Shown here piece after piece: positions 36,372 through 45,540 of a stretch of DNA of 64,000 nt. Positions within the stretch are counted from its first letter, which is position 1; each line of letters opens with the position of its first letter. This stretch comes from Conexibacter sp. SYSU D00693 (GTDB lineage: Bacteria > Actinomycetota > Thermoleophilia > Solirubrobacterales > Solirubrobacteraceae): the NCBI RefSeq assembly GCF_017084525.1, contig NZ_CP070950.1:124001-188000 (forward strand). The letters run 5' to 3'. The notes beneath the pieces are model-generated. The model worked only from the letters and a program-made list of their open reading frames with translations. It was not told the origin of the DNA and did not search any database. Both the position numbers and the translations under genes were made by a program.

Positions 36372-37184
36372 CTAGCGCGAACCCGGGATGAACTCGGGGA
36401 CGTCGAGGTCGTCGCCGCCGCTGCGCGGACGCCGGCGGCGCCGGGGCGGCTCCTCCGAGAACCCCGCCGCCGCCTGGGCGAGGAGGGCGTCGGCCTCCGG
36501 GTCCCCGGTCGAGGTGGGGGCGGCCGGGGAGGGCTGCGTGCGCGCGGCGCGGTCGCGGTCGCGGTCGCGCGGCGGGGCGGCCGCCGCAGCGGAGGGGACG
36601 GGCCGGGCGCGGTGGGCGGCCGGGGCACCCTCGACCTGCGGCGTGGCGTCCTGCAGGCTCCCGACGAGGCGGCGATGCGCGACGCCCACGTCCTGGAGCA
36701 GGCGCTCGGCGTTGCGGCGCAGGGAGGTGGCGAGGTCGCTGAGGTCGCCCGAGAGGGCCTCGCCGTCGCGCTTGACGTCGCGGGCGACGGCGTGGGCCTC
36801 GAGGAGCACGTCGCGCGCGTCCTGCTGGGCGCGACGGCGGATGGCCAGCGCCTCCTCCTCGGCCTGGCCGAGGGTGCGGGCGTGGTGGGCGTCGGCCTCC
36901 GCGCGCACGCGCGCGGCCTCCTCGTGGATCGCCTGGACCGCCGCGGTGGCCTCCTGCTGGAGGCGGGCCGCCTCGGCCTGCGCGGCGGCGAGCACCTCGT
37001 GCGCCTCGGCCTCGGCGGCGTCGACGCGCATCTGGGCGGCGCGGGTCGCCTCGGCGATGCGCTCGTCGGCGCGCTGCTCGGTCTCGGCACGCAGCTGCTC
37101 GGCCGCCCGCTCGGCGGCCTCGACGATCGCGGCGACGCGCTCGCTGGCGATCTGGACGTCGGACGGACGTGGCTGCTCCGCCAT
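36372..37184 (-). CDS. DivIVA-like coiled-coil protein
   Basis: 270 residues. Residues about 10-175 are one long Ala/Glu/Arg-rich coiled coil (ASERVAAIVEAAERAAEQLRAE onward, with heptad spacing). The last 90 residues are low-complexity, proline and arginine rich, with DRDRDRAARTQPSPAAP and a short conserved-looking end DDLDVPEFIPGSR. No enzyme motif. Actinobacterial proteins of this kind help cell-pole or septum organisation, but this one is assigned by composition only. The frame has a TACCGT box 10 nt before the ATG. Confidence 0.7.
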   Translation of the reverse strand: MAEQPRPSDVQIASERVAAIVEAAERAAEQLRAETEQRADERIAEATRAAQMRVDAAEAEAHEVLAAAQAEAARLQQEATAAVQAIHEEAARVRAEADAHHARTLGQAEEEALAIRRRAQQDARDVLLEAHAVARDVKRDGEALSGDLSDLATSLRRNAERLLQDVGVAHRRLVGSLQDATPQVEGAPAAHRARPVPSAAAAAPPRDRDRDRAARTQPSPAAPTSTGDPEADALLAQAAAGFSEEPPRRRRRPRSGGDDLDVPEFIPGSR

Positions 37185-37194
37185 GGACCGTCAC

Positions 37195-37200
37195 ACGGTA
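37195..37200 (-). promoter_or_regulatory. -10 box (TACCGT) of the coiled-coil gene
   Basis: TACCGT on the minus strand, 10 nt before the ATG at 37184. Confidence 0.45.
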
Positions 37201-37239
37201 GCCACGCGGGCGGAAGGTCCTGCAAGCACGCACCCGACC

Positions 37240-37245
37240 TAGACT
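37240..37245 (+). promoter_or_regulatory. -10 box (TAGACT) of leuS
   Basis: TAGACT, 12 nt before the leuS ATG; same hexamer as at valS and holA. Confidence 0.45.
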
Positions 37246-37257
37246 GCGGCGCAGACC

Positions 37258-39720
37258 ATGGAGCAGCGCTACGACCCGAAGCAGATCGAGCCCCGCTGGC
37301 AGCAGGTGTGGGCCGACGAGCGCACGTGGGAGGTCTCCAACGAGGCCGTCGACGGCGATTCGTCCTACGTGCTCGTGATGCTCCCGTACCCGAGCGGCGA
37401 GCCGCACATCGGGCACCTGAAGGTCTACTCGGTCGGCGACGCGGTCGCCCACTTCCATCGCCGCACCGGCCGGCGCGTGCTGCAGCCGATGGGCTACGAC
37501 GCCTTCGGCCTGCCCGCCGAGAACCACGCGATCAAGACGGGCCAGCACCCGCGCGACTCGACGGCGGCGGCCATCGCGTCCTTCCGCCGGCAGTTCCGCG
37601 AGTGGGGGATCTCGATCGACTGGTCGCGCGAGGTGGCGACCCACGAGCCCGAGTACTACCGCTGGACGCAGTGGATCTTCCTGCAGCTCTTCGAGCGCGG
37701 CCTGGCCTACCGCAAGGAGGCGGCGGTCAACTGGTGCCCCAACGACGCGACGGTGCTCGCCAACGAGCAGGTCGTCGACGGGCGCTGCGAGCGATGCGGC
37801 CACGAGGTGGAGGTCCGCCAGCTCGAGCAGTGGTTCTTCCGCATCACCGACTACGCCGACCGGCTGCTGGACGACCTCGAGACGATCGAGTGGCCCGAGC
37901 ACGTCAAGACGATGCAGCGCAACTGGATCGGCCGCTCGGAGGGCGCGGAGGTCGTCTTCCGCTGCGACGACCTGGCCATCGACTACCCGGTCTTCACGAC
38001 GCGCCCGGACACGCTCTTCGGCGCGACGTCCTTCGTCATGGCGCCCGAGCACCCGGACATCGAGCGCCTGGCGGCGGGGACGGGCCAGGAGGACGAGGTC
38101 CGCCGCTACGTCAACCACGCGCTGACCACCGACAAGGAGGAGCGCGGCTCGGCCGAGAAGCCGAAGACCGGCGTCTTCCTCGGCCGCTACGTCACCAACC
38201 CGGTCAACGGCGAGCGCCTGCCGATGTACGTCGCCGACTACGTGCTCATGGAGTACGGCACCGGAGCGATCATGGCGGTGCCGGGCCACGACGAGCGCGA
38301 CTTCGCCTTCGCGCAGGCCTACGACCTGCCGGTCAAGCGCGTGATCGAGAGCCCGTCCGGCGAGGGCGACGAGCTGCCCTACACCGGGGACGGCACGCTG
38401 ACGAACTCCCATCCCGACTTCGACGGGCTGCCCAACCGCGAGGCGCTGAGCAGGATCGTCGACTGGCTGGACCGCGAGGGCAAGGGCCACTCGTCCATCA
38501 ACTACCGCCTGCGCGACTGGCTGCTGTCGCGCCAGCGCTACTGGGGCTGCCCGATCCCGATCGTGCACTGCGAGCGCTGCGGGACGGTCCCGGTGCCCGA
38601 GGACCAGCTCCCGGTCGTGCTGCCCGACATCGAGGACTACGCGCCCAAGGGCCGTTCGCCGCTGGCCGCGGCGGAGGACTGGGTGCGCACGCCGTGCCCG
38701 TCGTGCGGCGCCGGCGCCCGGCGCGAGACCGACACGATGGACACCTTCGTCGACTCGTCCTGGTACTTCCTGCGCTACTGCGACGCGCGCAACGACCAGG
38801 CGGCGTGGGACAAGGACGCGGTCGGCCGGTGGATGCCGGTGGACCAGTACATCGGCGGCGTGGAGCACGCGATCCTGCACCTGCTCTACGCGCGGTTCTT
38901 CGTCAAGGCGCTCGCCGACATGGGCCACCTCGACGTGCAGGAGCCCTTCGCGCGGCTCTTCACGCAGGGGATGGTGACCAAGGACGGCGCGAAGATGTCC
39001 AAGTCGCGCGGCAACGTCGTCTCGCCGGGCGAGATCGTCGAGCGCTACGGCGCGGACACCGCCCGCTGCTACATCCTGTTCATCGGCCCGCCCGACCAGG
39101 ACGCCGACTGGAACGAGTCGGGCGTCGAGGGCATGCACCGGTTCCTGTCGCGCCTGTGGCGGACGTCCATGGCGGCGGCCTCCGACCTGCCCGACGAGCC
39201 GCTGCCCGGCGACGGCACGCTGGGCGAGGACGGGCTGCGCCTGGTGCGCAAGGCGCACTGGGCCATCGAGAAGGTCACGAACGACATGGCCGGGCGCTTC
39301 GCGTTCAACACCGCGATCTCGGCGGTCATGGAGCTGCTCAACGAGGTCGGCGTCGAGCGGCGCGGCGCGGCCGAGCCGGGCGCGGTGCGCTTCGCGCTGA
39401 GCACGGCGGCGTCGCTCGTCTTCCCGTTCGCCCCGCACGTCGCCGCCGACGCCTACCACGCGCTGACGGGCCGCCGGGTGTGGGAGGAGCCGTGGCCGGC
39501 CGCCGACGACCGCTACCTCGTCAGCGACACGTTCGAGCTCGTCGTGCAGGTCAACGGCAAGGTCCGCGACCGCGTCCAGGCGCCCACCGACGCCGACAAG
39601 GACGCGCTGCTCGAGCTGGCGCGCGTGCAGCCCAACGTCGTCGCGCACGTCGACGGCAAGGACGTGGTCAAGGAGATCGTCGTCCCGGGCAAGCTCGTCA
39701 ACATCGTCGTCCGCGGCTAG
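37258..39720 (+). CDS. leuS: Leucyl-tRNA synthetase
   Basis: 820 residues, bacterial LeuRS. HIGH is at 50-53 ([15 protein letters not shown]) and KMSKS at 579-583. A zinc knuckle CERCGHE and a second CERCGTV with CPSCGAG, the CP1 editing domain with [15 protein letters not shown] and [16 protein letters not shown] (editing Asp), [17 protein letters not shown] and the anticodon-binding and C-terminal domains are present. It charges tRNA-Leu and edits mischarged products. The TAG stop overlaps the next start (TAGTG). Confidence 0.97.
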   Translation: MEQRYDPKQIEPRWQQVWADERTWEVSNEAVDGDSSYVLVMLPYPSGEPHIGHLKVYSVGDAVAHFHRRTGRRVLQPMGYDAFGLPAENHAIKTGQHPRDSTAAAIASFRRQFREWGISIDWSREVATHEPEYYRWTQWIFLQLFERGLAYRKEAAVNWCPNDATVLANEQVVDGRCERCGHEVEVRQLEQWFFRITDYADRLLDDLETIEWPEHVKTMQRNWIGRSEGAEVVFRCDDLAIDYPVFTTRPDTLFGATSFVMAPEHPDIERLAAGTGQEDEVRRYVNHALTTDKEERGSAEKPKTGVFLGRYVTNPVNGERLPMYVADYVLMEYGTGAIMAVPGHDERDFAFAQAYDLPVKRVIESPSGEGDELPYTGDGTLTNSHPDFDGLPNREALSRIVDWLDREGKGHSSINYRLRDWLLSRQRYWGCPIPIVHCERCGTVPVPEDQLPVVLPDIEDYAPKGRSPLAAAEDWVRTPCPSCGAGARRETDTMDTFVDSSWYFLRYCDARNDQAAWDKDAVGRWMPVDQYIGGVEHAILHLLYARFFVKALADMGHLDVQEPFARLFTQGMVTKDGAKMSKSRGNVVSPGEIVERYGADTARCYILFIGPPDQDADWNESGVEGMHRFLSRLWRTSMAAASDLPDEPLPGDGTLGEDGLRLVRKAHWAIEKVTNDMAGRFAFNTAISAVMELLNEVGVERRGAAEPGAVRFALSTAASLVFPFAPHVAADAYHALTGRRVWEEPWPAADDRYLVSDTFELVVQVNGKVRDRVQAPTDADKDALLELARVQPNVVAHVDGKDVVKEIVVPGKLVNIVVRG

Positions 39721-40196
39721 TGCCCGAGCAGCCGCCGTACGTCGCCGTCGTCGGCCCGAGCCGCTGCACGCCCGAGCAGGCCGCGGCCGCGGAGGAGGTC
39801 GGCGCCGGGATCGCCGCGGCCGGCGGCGTGCTGGTGAGCGGCGGGGGCCCCGGCGTCATGGAGGCGGCGTGCCGCGGCGCGCGGTCGCGGCGCGGCGTGA
39901 CGCTCGGGCTGCTGCCCGGCCTCGACCGCCGCGAGGCCAACGGCTGGGTGACCGTGGCGGTGCCCACCGGGCTGGGCGAGCTGCGCAACGGCCTCGTCGT
40001 GCGAGCCGCGGACGTCGTCGTGGCGGTCGGCGCCTCCGCGGGGACGCTGTCGGAGATGGCGCTCGCCGTCGGGACGGGGGTGCCGCTCGTCGGTCTGGGC
40101 TCCTACGAGCTCGAGGGCGTCGAGCCGGTCGGCGACGCCGCGGCGGCGGTGGCGCGGGCGCTCGAGCTCGCACGCACGCGCGTGGCCTCCGCCTGA
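39720..40196 (+). CDS. LOG-like Rossmann protein (lysine decarboxylase-like family)
   Basis: 158 residues, GTG start overlapping the last base of the leuS stop. VAVVGPSRCTPEQAAAAEEVGAGIAAAGGVLVSGGGPGVMEAACRGA and VVVAVGASAGTLSEMALAVGTGVPLVGLG follow the GGGPGxMEA and xGxGTxxE layout of this nucleotide-binding family. The canonical PGGxGTxxE of cytokinin-activating LOG enzymes is altered to VGASAGTLSE, so the phosphoribohydrolase activity is doubtful. Probably cytoplasmic, co-transcribed with leuS. Confidence 0.8.
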   Translation: MPEQPPYVAVVGPSRCTPEQAAAAEEVGAGIAAAGGVLVSGGGPGVMEAACRGARSRRGVTLGLLPGLDRREANGWVTVAVPTGLGELRNGLVVRAADVVVAVGASAGTLSEMALAVGTGVPLVGLGSYELEGVEPVGDAAAAVARALELARTRVASA

Positions 40197-40246
40197 CCGG
40201 CGCACTTCCGGCACAGACCGCGCGCGACGCGTGACGGGCGCGCTCC

Positions 40247-40252
40247 TACGTT
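40247..40252 (+). promoter_or_regulatory. -10 box (TACGTT) of comEA
   Basis: TACGTT, 6 nt before the GTG start of comEA. Confidence 0.45.
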
Positions 40253-40258
40253 CCAGCG

Positions 40259-40933
40259 GTGACCTCGCTGTCGCGCTCGGAGCTCGCCGCCTACGCCCTA
40301 TGCGCGGTCGTGGTGGCCCTCCTGGGCGTGCGGGCGCTGCGGGCGCCGACGGCCACGCCCACGGGGGACGCGGTGACGCGGACGGCGTCCTCCTCGCCGG
40401 CTGGCGCGGGCGCCTCGTCGTCGACGGCGGGTGACGGTGCGAGCGGCGGCGTGGCGGTGGAGCAGGACCGTGGCCGGCCGGCCGTCGTCCACGTCGTCGG
40501 CGCGGTCCGTCGTCCCGGGCTCTACCGCCTTCCCGCGGGGGCGCGGGTGGCCGACGCGGTCGAGGAGGCCGGCGGCGCGACCGGTCGCGCCGAGCTCACC
40601 GGCCTGAACCTCGCCGCGAAGGTCGCCGACGCGCAGCAGGTCGTGGTGCCGGAGCGCGGGGCGGCGAGCGCAGCGACGCCGGCGAGCGGCGGCGCGCCGG
40701 CGGGGCGGACGGCCGGTGCGGTGGCCGGGGGCGCGGCGGAGCAGCCCCTCGACCTCAACACGGCGACCGCGGAGCAGCTCGACACGCTCGACGGCGTCGG
40801 CCCCGCCACCGCGGCGAAGATCCTCGAGGCCCGCCAGGCACAGGGTGGCTTCCGCTCGGTCGACGACCTCGCGCGGATCCCCGGCATCGGTCCCAAGCGG
40901 CTCGCCGCGATCCGCGCCCGGGTCCGCGTGTGA
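40259..40933 (+). CDS. comEA: ComEA, DNA receptor for transformation
   Basis: 224 residues. One N-terminal membrane segment (LAAYALCAVVVALLGVRAL), a Thr/Ser/Gly-rich linker, a SLBB-type domain (VHVVGAVRRPGLYRLPAGARVADAVEEAGGA) and a C-terminal helix-hairpin-helix DNA-binding domain (PLDLNTATAEQLDTLDGVGPATAAKILEAR, then RSVDDLARIPGIGPKRLAAIRARV). It binds incoming DNA outside the membrane and delivers it to ComEC, whose gene overlaps its stop by 4 bp (GTGA). Confidence 0.94.
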   Translation: MTSLSRSELAAYALCAVVVALLGVRALRAPTATPTGDAVTRTASSSPAGAGASSSTAGDGASGGVAVEQDRGRPAVVHVVGAVRRPGLYRLPAGARVADAVEEAGGATGRAELTGLNLAAKVADAQQVVVPERGAASAATPASGGAPAGRTAGAVAGGAAEQPLDLNTATAEQLDTLDGVGPATAAKILEARQAQGGFRSVDDLARIPGIGPKRLAAIRARVRV

Positions 40934-43347
40934 CGGGCGCCGACGCGCTGGCGCGTCCCACCTGGCGCCAGGCCGTGGCGGCGCGACCGCGGCACGTGGT
41001 GCTCGCCGCGCTCGTCCTCGGCCTGCTCACCGGCCCGCACGTCGACGGGGCCGCGCTGGCGCTCGTCGCGCTCGCCGCCGGTGCCCTCCTGGTCGCGCAG
41101 CGCCTCGTCGCGATGCCCGCCGCCGCCGCGCTGGCGGTGCTCGCCGTCGTGGGGGCAGGCGCGCTGGCGCAGGCGCGGGTCGCCGCCCTCGACCGCCACA
41201 CCCTCGGCGCGTCCATCGGCCGGACGGTGGAGGCGACCGCGGTCCTCGCCGGCGCGCCGCGGCCCGACGCCGAGGGCGGTGGGACGCACGCGACCGCCAC
41301 GCTGCGCGTCGCGAGCGGCGGACGCGGGACGGTGCTCCTGCGCTTCCCGGCCTGGGCGCCGTCGCCTGAGCGCCGCACCGGACGCGAGCTCGCGGTCTCC
41401 GGGCGGCTCGTGCCGCCCGATCGCGGGGCGCTCGCGGTCCGCGCGCACGCGACGCTGCGCGTCGACACCCCCCGGGCGACGGGCGGGCGGCGCAACGGCC
41501 TGGCGGGCGTCGTCGACGGCGTCCGCGACCGCGGCATGGCCGCGCTCGCCCACGGCCTGCCCGCCGCCGACGGGGCGCTCCTGCAGGGCATGGTGCTCGG
41601 CCAGGACGGCGACGTGCCAGAGACGCTCGAGGAGGACCTGCGGGCGGCCGGCCTGGCGCACCTCACCGCCGCCTCCGGGTCCAACGTCCTGCTGCTCGCG
41701 GCGCTCGTCATGGCGGTCGGCGCGCTGCTGGGCCTCCCGATCCGGCCGCGGCTGGTGGTCGTGCTCGGGCTCATCGCGCTCTACGTCCCCCTCGCCGGCG
41801 CCGGTCCCTCGATCCAGCGGGCGGGCGTCATGGGGGCGGCCGGCCTCGTGGCGACGCTCGCGAGCCGGCCCGGGGACCGGGCCCACGCCGTCCTGCTGGC
41901 GGCCGCCGTGACCCTCGGCCTCGAGCCCCGGGCCAGTGGCGACCCGGGGTGGCAGATGAGCTTCGCCGCGGTGGTGGCGCTCGCGCTCCTCGCCGGCCCG
42001 GTGAGCCGCGCGCTGCGGCGCCGCCGGCTGCCGCGCGCCGTGGCCGAGGCGACCGCCGTCGCGCTCGTCGCGACCCTGGCCACCGCGCCCCTCGCCGCGG
42101 CGCACTTCGGCCGGACCTCCGCCTTCGCCGTGCCCGCCAACGTCGCGGTCGCGCCGGTCGTCGCGCCCGTGATGTGGCTCGGCATGACGAGCGCGGCGGC
42201 CGCCCAGGCGCTGCCCGCCGGCGCCGCGACGCTCCCGGCGCAGGCCGCCGCGCCGCTCGTCGCCTACGTGCGCTGGGTGGGGGAGGCGACGGCGCGGCGC
42301 AGGGGCGCGGAGGTCGACGCGCCCGCGTGGCTCGTGGCCCTCACCGGTGCGGCGCTGCTGGTCCCGCTCGCCGCCCTCGCCCGGCGCGACGCGCACGAGC
42401 GCCGCCGCGCGGAGCAGGCCCGCGACGCGGCGCGCGGCGGCGTCCTGCTGGACCCCGTCGGCCCGCCACCGCGTCGCCTGCGCCCGGCCACCCGCCGCGC
42501 CCTCGCCGTCGTCACCGGGGCAGCGCTCGCCGCGACGTGGCTCACCGTCCTGCGCCCGCCGGCCCGCGCGGCGCCGCCGGCCGACGGGGTCCTGCGGCTC
42601 ACCTTCCTCGACGTCGGCCAGGGCGACGCGACCCTGGTCCAGGCCGGCGACGCCGCGGTGCTCGTGGACGCCGGCCCGGCCGGTGCGCCGATCGTCGCCG
42701 CGCTGCGCCGCGCGGGCGTGGAGCGCCTGGACGCGCTCGTCGTCTCCCACGACGCCGCCGACCACCTCGGCGGCGCCCCGGCGGTCCTCCACGCGTTCCC
42801 GACGGCGCTGCTGCTCGACGGCCGCGACGCCGACCGCTCGCCCGCGGCCGCCGCGCTCGACGGCCCGCTGGCGGCGCGCGGCACGCGCGTGCTCGGCGCC
42901 CACGCCGGCCAGGTCCTGCGGGCCGGCCCGCTGCGCCTGCGCGTCCTGTGGCCGCCGCCCGCGCCGCACACGGCCACGGACCCGGTGGCCGCCGACGACC
43001 CCAACGACCGTGCCGTCGTCCTCGAGGTCGCCGCGGGCACGACGACCGCGCTCCTGCCCGCCGACGCCGAGTCCGACCAGCTCCTCGCTGCCCCGCTGGA
43101 GGACGTCGACGTCCTCAAGGTCAGCCACCACGGCAGCGCCGACACCGGCCTGGCCGCGGTCCTGCACCGCACGACGCCGGAGGTGGCGGTCGTCTCCGCG
43201 GGGCGCCCGAACCCCTACGGCCACCCGGCGCCGAGCACGCTGGCGACGCTCGCCCAGGCGGTCTCGCGGACCGCCAGGACCGACGACGACGGGACGATCG
43301 TGGTCGAGGGCCGACGTGGTGGCTTGCACGTCGGCGGCCCACCCTAG
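40930..43347 (+). CDS. comEC: ComEC/Rec2 DNA uptake channel
   Basis: 805 residues. An N-terminal DUF4131 part, a polytopic competence domain (TAASGSNVLLLAALVMAVGALLG, VPLAGAGPSIQRAGVMGA, ASGDPGWQMSFAAVVALALLAGPV) and a C-terminal metallo-beta-lactamase domain (FLDVGQGDATLVQAGDAAVLVDAG, VVSHDAADHLGG, LKVSHHGSADTGL). The HxxxDH metal motif and the second HHGS are kept, so the domain may degrade one strand of incoming DNA. With ComEA it suggests natural transformability. The stop codon TAG doubles as the first half of the holA -10 box. Confidence 0.94.
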   Translation: MTGADALARPTWRQAVAARPRHVVLAALVLGLLTGPHVDGAALALVALAAGALLVAQRLVAMPAAAALAVLAVVGAGALAQARVAALDRHTLGASIGRTVEATAVLAGAPRPDAEGGGTHATATLRVASGGRGTVLLRFPAWAPSPERRTGRELAVSGRLVPPDRGALAVRAHATLRVDTPRATGGRRNGLAGVVDGVRDRGMAALAHGLPAADGALLQGMVLGQDGDVPETLEEDLRAAGLAHLTAASGSNVLLLAALVMAVGALLGLPIRPRLVVVLGLIALYVPLAGAGPSIQRAGVMGAAGLVATLASRPGDRAHAVLLAAAVTLGLEPRASGDPGWQMSFAAVVALALLAGPVSRALRRRRLPRAVAEATAVALVATLATAPLAAAHFGRTSAFAVPANVAVAPVVAPVMWLGMTSAAAAQALPAGAATLPAQAAAPLVAYVRWVGEATARRRGAEVDAPAWLVALTGAALLVPLAALARRDAHERRRAEQARDAARGGVLLDPVGPPPRRLRPATRRALAVVTGAALAATWLTVLRPPARAAPPADGVLRLTFLDVGQGDATLVQAGDAAVLVDAGPAGAPIVAALRRAGVERLDALVVSHDAADHLGGAPAVLHAFPTALLLDGRDADRSPAAAALDGPLAARGTRVLGAHAGQVLRAGPLRLRVLWPPPAPHTATDPVAADDPNDRAVVLEVAAGTTTALLPADAESDQLLAAPLEDVDVLKVSHHGSADTGLAAVLHRTTPEVAVVSAGRPNPYGHPAPSTLATLAQAVSRTARTDDDGTIVVEGRRGGLHVGGPP

Positions 43348-43350
43348 ACT
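43345..43350 (+). promoter_or_regulatory. -10 box (TAGACT) of holA, overlapping the comEC stop
   Basis: TAGACT includes the comEC stop codon TAG and is 10 nt before the holA ATG. Confidence 0.45.
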
Positions 43351-43360
43351 CGGGTTGCAG

Positions 43361-44332
43361 ATGGCCGGCTGGCACTGCGCGTACCTCGTCCACGGCGACG
43401 ACCACGGCCGCATCGCGGAGCGCCGCGCCAGCCTCCGGGCCAAGGCGGAGGCCGAGAGCGGCGTCGGCGGCCTCGAGCTCCTCGAGGGCGACGCGTCGAG
43501 CCCCGAGGCCGCGGCGGCCGCCCTCAACGCGATGACGTTCGCCACCGGCCGGCGGTTCATCGTCGTCGACGGCGTCCAGGAGTGGAAGGACAAGGACGTC
43601 ACGGCGCACCTCGTCCCCGCGCTCAAGGACCCGCCGCCGGAGACGACCATCGCGTTCTTCGGCCGCGAGGACGGGCGCAAGAAGGTCCCCGCCGCGCTCG
43701 AGAAGGCCGTGAAGGCCGCCGGCGGCGTGGTGGGCCACGAGCAGCAGCGCAAGGCCAAGGACCTGCCGCGCTGGGCGATCGGCGAGGCCCAGCGGCTCGG
43801 CATCGAGCTCGAGTCCTCCGCGGCCCAGGCGCTCGTCGCCCAGGTCGGCGACCGCCAGCAGCGCCTCCTGCGCGAGCTCGAGAAGCTCGCGCTCGAGCAC
43901 GGGCCCGGCGCCCGCCTGGGCGCCGAGGAGGTCGAGGCCGTCGCCGCGCCGTCGGCCGAGCGCCAGGTCTGGGGCTTCGTGGACGCGCTCGTCGCCCGCA
44001 ACCACCCGGCCGCGCTGCGCGCGTTCCTCGACCTGCGCGAGCAGGGCGAGGCCCTGCCGCGCCTCATCCCGCTCATGGCCCGCCGCATCCGCGAGGTCCT
44101 CCAGATCGCCCTGCGCCTCGAGGCCGGCGAGTCGCCCGCGCAGGTCAAGGCCTCGATGAAGGGCAGCCCCTGGATGGTCGACCGGCGCATCAAGGAGGCG
44201 CGCGCCTCGGACGCGGATGCGCTGCGCACCGCGCTCGAGGCGCTCGCCGCCCTGGAGCTCGACACCCGCGGGCAGAGCGCGCTGGACGAGGAGACCAGCG
44301 CCGTGCGCGTCATCGCCAGGATCGCCGCGTAG
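43361..44332 (+). CDS. holA: DNA polymerase III delta subunit
   Basis: 323 residues. The order fits HolA: an AAA+-like N-terminal domain without a full P-loop (YLVHGDDHGRIAERRASLRAK), ATGRRFIVVDGVQEWKDKDV, then DLPRWAIGEAQRLGIELESSAAQALVAQVGDRQQRLLRELEKLAL and a helical collar domain (RQVWGFVDALVARNHPAALRAFLDL, LPRLIPLMARRIREVLQI). It opens the sliding clamp as part of the clamp loader. comEC-holA-rpsT is a common neighbourhood. The start is the ATG after the TAGACT box. Confidence 0.93.
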   Translation: MAGWHCAYLVHGDDHGRIAERRASLRAKAEAESGVGGLELLEGDASSPEAAAAALNAMTFATGRRFIVVDGVQEWKDKDVTAHLVPALKDPPPETTIAFFGREDGRKKVPAALEKAVKAAGGVVGHEQQRKAKDLPRWAIGEAQRLGIELESSAAQALVAQVGDRQQRLLRELEKLALEHGPGARLGAEEVEAVAAPSAERQVWGFVDALVARNHPAALRAFLDLREQGEALPRLIPLMARRIREVLQIALRLEAGESPAQVKASMKGSPWMVDRRIKEARASDADALRTALEALAALELDTRGQSALDEETSAVRVIARIAA

Positions 44333-44334
44333 CC

Positions 44335-45132
44335 GTGCTCGACCACCACGACCTCGCGCCGGTCCTCCAGGCCATCGGCGTCGCCGAGGCGGCCGAGGAG
44401 GTCCTCGACGTCGGCGCGCTGGCCACGGAGCTCGACGCCGAGCTGGCCGAGCTCAGCGGCCGGCTGGAGGCCGTGCGCGCCTGGGGCCTCGCGCTGCCCG
44501 GCGAGTACGGCCTGCCGCCGCTGCTGCTGCGCGCCGGCCGCCAGTACCTCGCCCGCCACGGCGCCGTGACGCCCGCCGTCCTGGACTTCCTCCCGGGGAC
44601 GGTCGACGACCTCGACGCCCGGGCCGCGCTGCTGCAGGCCGGCACGAACCTCATCGACGCCTTCCGCGCCGCGATCCTCGACGGCCGCGCCGTCGAGCAC
44701 GCCACGACGCTCGTGCCCCGCGCCTTCGCGCCGGCGGTCGACGAGCCGCTCGCGCTCGACCTCTTCGCCGCCGCCGTCGCGCTCCTCGCGCGCCTGGCCG
44801 GCGGTGAGCCGGCCGGCTGCGTGGCCGAGGAGGTCCTCGCCGTCGCGCTGGTGGAGGAGGCCGAGGCCGTCCTCGACGCCCGGCTGGCGGCCGGCGAGCT
44901 CGAGGAGCCCGAGGCCGACGCCGCGACCTCCGAGGTCCGCGGCCTGTTCGACCTCCTGCAGGAGACCGACGTCCTGGACCTCTTCGACATGGGCGAGCCC
45001 GCCGACGCCGCGGTCGCCAGCGCGACCACGACCGACACGGTGGTCGACCAGCGCCTCGAGGCGTGGTTCGCGCCCTTCCCGTGGGCGGCGCAGACCGGCC
45101 ACCTGCGCCCGCACCCGACGGACGCGACCTAG
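44335..45132 (+). CDS. Ala/Leu-rich protein of unknown function
   Basis: 265 residues from the GTG 3 nt after the holA stop. Mostly helical, acidic and alanine/leucine rich (LDHHDLAPVLQAIGVAEAAEEVLDVGALATELDAELAELSG), with no membrane segment and no motif I recognise. The C-terminal SEVRGLFDLLQETDVLDLFDMGE and RLEAWFAPFPW are the most distinctive parts. Codon use is like the neighbours. It is probably co-expressed with holA. Confidence 0.6.
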   Translation: MLDHHDLAPVLQAIGVAEAAEEVLDVGALATELDAELAELSGRLEAVRAWGLALPGEYGLPPLLLRAGRQYLARHGAVTPAVLDFLPGTVDDLDARAALLQAGTNLIDAFRAAILDGRAVEHATTLVPRAFAPAVDEPLALDLFAAAVALLARLAGGEPAGCVAEEVLAVALVEEAEAVLDARLAAGELEEPEADAATSEVRGLFDLLQETDVLDLFDMGEPADAAVASATTTDTVVDQRLEAWFAPFPWAAQTGHLRPHPTDAT

Positions 45133-45141
45133 GAACGACGA

Positions 45142-45162
45142 AGCGCCCGCGGGGCGGGCGCT
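45142..45162. terminator. Hairpin between convergent genes before rpsT
   Basis: AGCGCCCG, loop CGGGG, CGGGCGCT: an 8-bp GC stem, 10 nt after the upstream stop and 38 nt before the rpsT stop. It is preceded by GAACGACGAAG as is the hairpin at 35806, giving a CTTCGTCGTTC tail on the minus strand. Confidence 0.6.
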
Positions 45163-45199
45163 CGGGACGGCGGTGGCCTCCGCGAGGAGGCCGGGGAGG

Positions 45200-45466
45200 C
45201 TAGGCCTTGGGACCGGCGATGACCCGCGCGGCGCGGGCCTTCTTGCGGGCACCGGTGTTGCGGTGCAGCGCGCCGCGCTTGACGGCCTTGTCGATCGTCG
45301 ACACGAGCTCGCGGTGCTCGGTGGTGGCGGCGTCCGTGGCCCCCTCGCCGACCGCGGCCTCCAGACGGCGGAAGCGCGTCTTGATCGCGGAGGTGTAGCG
45401 GCGGTTCTCGAGGCGCTCGCGCTCGTTGCGCAGGATGCGCTTCTTCTGGGAGTGGATGTTCGCCAT
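45200..45466 (-). CDS. rpsT: 30S ribosomal protein bS20
   Basis: 88 residues, normal length. MANIHSQKKRILRNERERLENRRYTSAIKTRFRRLEAAV and STIDKAVKRGALHRNTGARKKARAARVI are bS20 signatures; it binds 16S rRNA. The ATG at 45466 is chosen because the longer frame adds residues not found in bS20. A TACCCT box stands 12 nt upstream. Confidence 0.97.
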   Translation of the reverse strand: MANIHSQKKRILRNERERLENRRYTSAIKTRFRRLEAAVGEGATDAATTEHRELVSTIDKAVKRGALHRNTGARKKARAARVIAGPKA

Positions 45467-45478
45467 GAGCGGCCCGGA

Positions 45479-45484
45479 AGGGTA
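45479..45484 (-). promoter_or_regulatory. -10 box (TACCCT) of rpsT
   Basis: TACCCT on the minus strand, 12 nt before the rpsT ATG; the leader would be very short. Confidence 0.4.
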
Positions 45485-45526
45485 GCAAGCGCCCGTGCGC
45501 GCAGGCCCGCGGCGTCCGCTGCCGCC

Positions 45527-45532
45527 TAGCAT
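45527..45532 (+). promoter_or_regulatory. -10 box (TAGCAT) of murJ
   Basis: TAGCAT, 8 nt before the GTG start of murJ; divergent to the rpsT promoter. Confidence 0.45.
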
Positions 45533-45540
45533 GCCCGCGC

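Noticed and set aside
36316-39648. Long minus-strand frame opposite leuS
   Set aside because: Antisense shadow of leuS; composition is Asp/Arg/Ala/Leu repeats and it ends inside the coiled-coil gene in a different frame.
40522-45252. 1.5-kilocodon minus-strand open frame opposite comEA-comEC-holA
   Set aside because: Same shadow effect of third-position GC; no domain is visible and the opposing genes are recognised families.
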